The notes beneath the pieces were generated by a model, which ran no database searches, was not told the origin of the DNA, and saw nothing but the letters and a program-made list of their open reading frames with translations. Positions 60,877-64,000 of a DNA stretch of 64,000 nt are shown in pieces (position 1 is the stretch's first letter; each line of letters starts with the position of its first letter). Made by a program: the position numbers and the translations under genes. Source of the stretch: Anaerostipes hadrus ATCC 29173 = JCM 17467 (GTDB lineage: Bacteria; Bacillota; Clostridia; Lachnospirales; Lachnospiraceae); NCBI RefSeq assembly GCF_030296915.1, contig NZ_AP028031.1, positions 201,001-265,000 of the forward strand. Reading direction: 5' to 3'.

Positions 60877-62745
60877 ATGTTTGACATTCAGCAGGAATTA
60901 AAGAAGCTTCCGGCAAAGCCTGGAGTTTATTTGATGCATAATAGCAAAGATGAGATCATTTATGTTGGAAAAGCGATCAAGTTATGTAATCGTGTGCGTC
61001 AGTATTTTCAAGACAGCCGGAATCTGTCTGTGAAGATTCAGCATATGGTAAAGAATGTTGCTTATTTTGAATATATCATCACGGATTCAGAACTGGAAGC
61101 TTTAGTGCTTGAGAACAATCTGATCAAAGAGCATCATCCAAAATATAATACAAAACTGAAAGATGACAAAGGCTATCCTTACATTAAAGTAACGGTCAAT
61201 GAAGAATTTCCAAGAATCATGCTGGCAAGGAAGATGAAAGCAGATGGAGGAAAGTATTTCGGACCTTATACGAGTGCAGGAGCAGTAAATGATACGATCG
61301 AGCTGCTTCGCAAGATCTTTAAGATCCGTACTTGTAACCGAAGACTTCCAAAAGATACAGGGAAGGACAGGCCTTGTCTGTACTATCAGATCAAGCAGTG
61401 TGATGCACCATGCCAAGGATATATATCCAAGGAAGAATATGCAAAACAGATCGAAGAAACAATCAAGTTTCTAAATGGAAATTATAAACAGGTTGCAAAA
61501 ATGCTTCAGGGGAAAATGCAAAAAGCATCGGATGAACTGGAATTTGAACAGGCGATGGAATACAGGGATCTGCTGAAGAGTATTGAGCGGATCATGGACC
61601 GTCAGAAAATCAATACGTATGCGTTTGAGGACCGTGACATTATTGCAATGGCACAGGATGACAAGGATGTTGTTGTATCTATTTTCTTTATCCGCCAAGG
61701 AAAGCTTCTTGGAAGAGAACATTTTCATATGGAAGCAGACGAGGAAAGTTCAAAGGAAGAAGTTTTAGGAGCTTTTGTTAAACAGTTTTATGCGGGGACA
61801 CCTTATCTTCCAGGGGAAATCTTTCTGGAACAGGATATTTCAGAAAAGGAGATCATTGAAGAATGGTTGTCAAAGAAACGAGGAGCAAAAGTACATTTTA
61901 AGATACCAGTGCGTGGGCAAAAACACAAGATGGTAGAGATGGCAAAGGAAAATGCCCAGAATGTATTAAGAATGGATCGTGAAAAGATCAAACGGGAAGA
62001 AAGAAGGACGATCGGGGCAGTTCATGAGATTGAAGAATTGCTCGGGATGGAAGGTTTGAATCGAATGGAGGCATTTGATATTTCTAATATCAGTGGATTT
62101 CAGACCGTAGCATCCATGGTCGTATTTGAAAGAGGAAAAGCAAGAAGAAGAGATTATCGCAAGTTCCGTTTAAGAACCATTGAAGGTCCGGATGACTATG
62201 CCAGTATGGAAGAAGTTTTGACCAGAAGATTTCTTCATGGAAAGAAAGAGCTAGAAGAACTGAAAGAACAAGGAAAAGACACTACACTTGGCAGTTTTAC
62301 AAAATTTCCGGATATTCTGATGATGGATGGAGGAAAAGGACAGGTCAATGTTGCACTTCGTGTGCTGGATCATTTGGGACTTGATATTCCAGTATGTGGA
62401 ATGGTCAAAGATGATGATCATAGAACGAGAGGCTTGTATTATAACAACGAGGAAATCATATTTGCGCCAAACAGCGAAGCATTTTTACTTGTGACGAGGA
62501 TACAGGATGAAGCCCATCGTTTTGCGATCGAATATCACAGGTCATTGCGTGCAAAAGGGCAAGTACATTCTGTTCTTGATGACATCAAAGGCGTTGGACC
62601 AAAGAGACGAAAAGAATTAATGAAGTATTTTAAAGATCTTGGACAAATCAAGACAGCAACAGTTACGGAACTTTTAAATGTTCCTGGCATGAATCAAAGT
62701 ACTGCAGAGTCTATTTATGGGTTTTTTCACGATTCCAAGCAGTAA
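60877..62745 (+). CDS. uvrC: Excinuclease ABC subunit C
   Basis: Nuclease making both incisions around bulky DNA lesions after UvrAB recognition. The 622-aa protein has the GIY-YIG domain ([20 protein letters not shown], residues 14-33), a four-Cys region (about 165-182), the UVR motif (about 205-240) and the RNase H-like 5' nuclease domain. That domain shows [24 protein letters not shown] and [11 protein letters not shown] helix-hairpin-helix pair ([31 protein letters not shown]) ends the protein. GATGGAGGGAAGTTC precedes the ATG. Followed 61 nt later by hprK. Confidence 0.97.
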   Translation: MFDIQQELKKLPAKPGVYLMHNSKDEIIYVGKAIKLCNRVRQYFQDSRNLSVKIQHMVKNVAYFEYIITDSELEALVLENNLIKEHHPKYNTKLKDDKGYPYIKVTVNEEFPRIMLARKMKADGGKYFGPYTSAGAVNDTIELLRKIFKIRTCNRRLPKDTGKDRPCLYYQIKQCDAPCQGYISKEEYAKQIEETIKFLNGNYKQVAKMLQGKMQKASDELEFEQAMEYRDLLKSIERIMDRQKINTYAFEDRDIIAMAQDDKDVVVSIFFIRQGKLLGREHFHMEADEESSKEEVLGAFVKQFYAGTPYLPGEIFLEQDISEKEIIEEWLSKKRGAKVHFKIPVRGQKHKMVEMAKENAQNVLRMDREKIKREERRTIGAVHEIEELLGMEGLNRMEAFDISNISGFQTVASMVVFERGKARRRDYRKFRLRTIEGPDDYASMEEVLTRRFLHGKKELEELKEQGKDTTLGSFTKFPDILMMDGGKGQVNVALRVLDHLGLDIPVCGMVKDDDHRTRGLYYNNEEIIFAPNSEAFLLVTRIQDEAHRFAIEYHRSLRAKGQVHSVLDDIKGVGPKRRKELMKYFKDLGQIKTATVTELLNVPGMNQSTAESIYGFFHDSKQ

Positions 62746-62806
62746 GGAAATATGTTAAAATAGAGAAAGAGACAGACAATCAAGGGTGCAGAAAGAGAGA
62801 AAGATT

Positions 62807-63742
62807 ATGGATAAAGAGCATAGAGTATCAGTATATGATATGGTCAAGGAATTAAATTTAAAAGAAGTAACACCAGAGATCAATTCAAAAGAAGTTTACA
62901 TTGAACAGGCAGAGATCAACCGTCCAGCATTACAGTTGGCAGGTTTTTTTGAAAATTTTGCACAGAATCGAGTTCAGATCATCGGAAAAGCAGAACACCT
63001 TTTTATTGAAGAGGTAGAAAAAGATGTTGAAAATGCGAAAAATATTTATAAAAGATTTATCGGAGCTGGAATTCCAGTTATTGTATTTTGCAGGAATCTG
63101 CATCCAAGTGAGATGATGATAAAAGTTGCCAAAGAGTATGGGGTACCGGTTTTGATATCTCAGGATACGACATCTGAATTTATGGCAGAAGTAATCCGCT
63201 GGCTGGGAACTGTATTGGCTCCAAGCATTACGATCCATGGAGTTTTAGTCGATGTATTTGGTGAAGGAATCCTGATCACAGGAGAGAGTGGGATCGGTAA
63301 GAGTGAAGCAGCTTTAGAGTTGATCCGAAGAGGACACCGTCTGGTATCTGATGACGTTGTAGAGATCAAGAGGGTCAGCAAGAAGTCATTGATCGGAACA
63401 TCTCCGGAAGTTACAAGGTTCTTTATCGAACTGCGAGGAATCGGTATTATTGACGTTAAGAATCTGTATGGTGTTGAAAGCGTTAAGATGGAGCAGGAGA
63501 TCAATCTGGTCATTCAGTTGGAAGACTGGAACAAAGATGCGGATTATGACCGCTTAGGATTAGAAGAGAAATACGTAGAATATCTTGGCAATAAAGTTGC
63601 AGCACATACACTGCCAATTCGTCCAGGGCGTAACTTGGCGATTATCGTAGAAGCAGCAGCGATCAATCACAGACAGAAGAAGATGGGATATAATGCAGCC
63701 GAAGAACTTTATAAACGTGTTACAGGTCAGATGGAGGATTAA
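62807..63742 (+). CDS. hprK: HPr kinase/phosphorylase
   Basis: Bifunctional sensor enzyme that phosphorylates HPr on Ser46 and reverses it, controlling carbon catabolite repression with CcpA. The 311-aa protein has Walker A GESGIGKSE (about 158), the HPrK-specific loop SDDVVEIK and the C-terminal motif ELRGIGIIDVKNLYG (about 205). ATG at 62807, with GAAAGAGAGAAAG before it. The 61-nt gap from uvrC and 5-nt gap to glcK suggest one transcript. The cre-like site at 25651 may depend on it indirectly. Confidence 0.96.
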   Translation: MDKEHRVSVYDMVKELNLKEVTPEINSKEVYIEQAEINRPALQLAGFFENFAQNRVQIIGKAEHLFIEEVEKDVENAKNIYKRFIGAGIPVIVFCRNLHPSEMMIKVAKEYGVPVLISQDTTSEFMAEVIRWLGTVLAPSITIHGVLVDVFGEGILITGESGIGKSEAALELIRRGHRLVSDDVVEIKRVSKKSLIGTSPEVTRFFIELRGIGIIDVKNLYGVESVKMEQEINLVIQLEDWNKDADYDRLGLEEKYVEYLGNKVAAHTLPIRPGRNLAIIVEAAAINHRQKKMGYNAAEELYKRVTGQMED

Positions 63743-63747
63743 ATGAT

Positions 63748-64000
63748 ATGAAATATTTATATGGAATTGATATTGGTGGAACAACAGTAAAAATGGGTCT
63801 GTTTGGAGAAGATGGAACATTAAAAGAGAAATGGGAGATCAAGACAAGAACTGAGGAAAATGGAAAGAACATCCTGCCAGATATTGCACAGGCAGTGAAT
63901 GATCACAGCAAAGCAAATGGTTTTGATAAGGAAGATGTGATCGGACTCGGAGTTGGAGTTCCAGGAGCTGTTCTTGAGTTTTCAAAAGTTAATGAATGTG
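63748..64000 (+). CDS. glcK: ROK-family glucokinase (5' part)
   Basis: Start of a ROK kinase that phosphorylates glucose with ATP. The first 84 residues are seen: YGIDIGGTTVKMGLFGEDG (ATP-binding DIGGT), then VIGLGVGVPGAV. The window ends before the sugar-binding and CXCGxxGC zinc motifs. ATG at 63748, with AGATGGAGGATTAA upstream, 5 nt after hprK. The pairing of hprK with glucokinase is common in Lachnospiraceae. Confidence 0.9.
   Translation, partial: MKYLYGIDIGGTTVKMGLFGEDGTLKEKWEIKTRTEENGKNILPDIAQAVNDHSKANGFDKEDVIGLGVGVPGAVLEFSKVNEC

Overview
The window looks like chromosome of a spore-forming, low-GC Firmicute of the Lachnospiraceae type (Anaerostipes-like; the genus is an inference). 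The reasons are AT-rich codon use, anaerobic ribonucleotide reductase (NrdD/NrdG), spore coat and germination genes (CotS-like, GerA/GerB/GerC, SipL-like), Veg, HPr kinase and a PrsA-type foldase. Most genes are on the + strand. No rRNA, tRNA or CRISPR array was seen.

Layout. 1-10.6 kb: secreted metallophosphatase, YibE/F membrane protein, DAHP synthase behind a Phe/Tyr-rich attenuator leader peptide, pth-mfd-prsA. 10.6-16 kb: a DeoR-regulator remnant, phosphoglucomutase, CotS-like coat protein, a lipoprotein, a broken AT-rich membrane gene and a small gene remnant. 16-25 kb: aldo/keto reductase with prolyl-tRNA deacylase, an iron-type alcohol dehydrogenase, a secreted protein, pyrimidine-nucleoside phosphorylase, a PrcB-like lipoprotein, FtsH and an SDR that has lost its catalytic segment. 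25.2-35.3 kb: a sugar/polyol operon (two Zn dehydrogenases, AlsE-type epimerase, MFS porter, class II aldolase, PfkB kinase, aldo/keto reductase), then a DeoR regulator and a DAACS symporter. 35.4-40.9 kb: veg, sipL-like, ispE, GntR regulator, GNAT, STAND/AAA-type ATPase. 41.0-43.2 kb: an IS110/IS1111-type insertion sequence inside a long palindromic repeat. 43.2-53 kb: GDPD-like protein, TIGR01906-like protein, C39-like protein with adenine deaminase, polysaccharide deacetylase, and an AraC regulator with a heterodimeric ABC transporter resembling siderophore importers. 53-64 kb: a truncated Rpn-type protein, a ger operon with a short GerC, NrdR-box-controlled nrdDG, uvrC, hprK and the start of a ROK glucokinase.

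Two kinds of structure are not explained by the genes. First, most long intergenic gaps are filled by composite repeats: 180-260 bp near-perfect palindromes of several sequence types, joined to a shared linker (core CCAATACCGTTTAACATACA) and often starting directly at the stop codon of the preceding gene. One palindrome appears nested in another composite, and two or three copies lack the core. Second, the IS110-family element sits exactly in the loop of one palindrome; an uninterrupted near-identical copy lies 30 kb away. It carries a perfect 255-bp tandem duplication of its right end, the region expected to encode the bridge RNA in the IS1111 group. Short matches to both target and donor junctions are visible inside that unit. 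These two observations are the best candidates for new biology.
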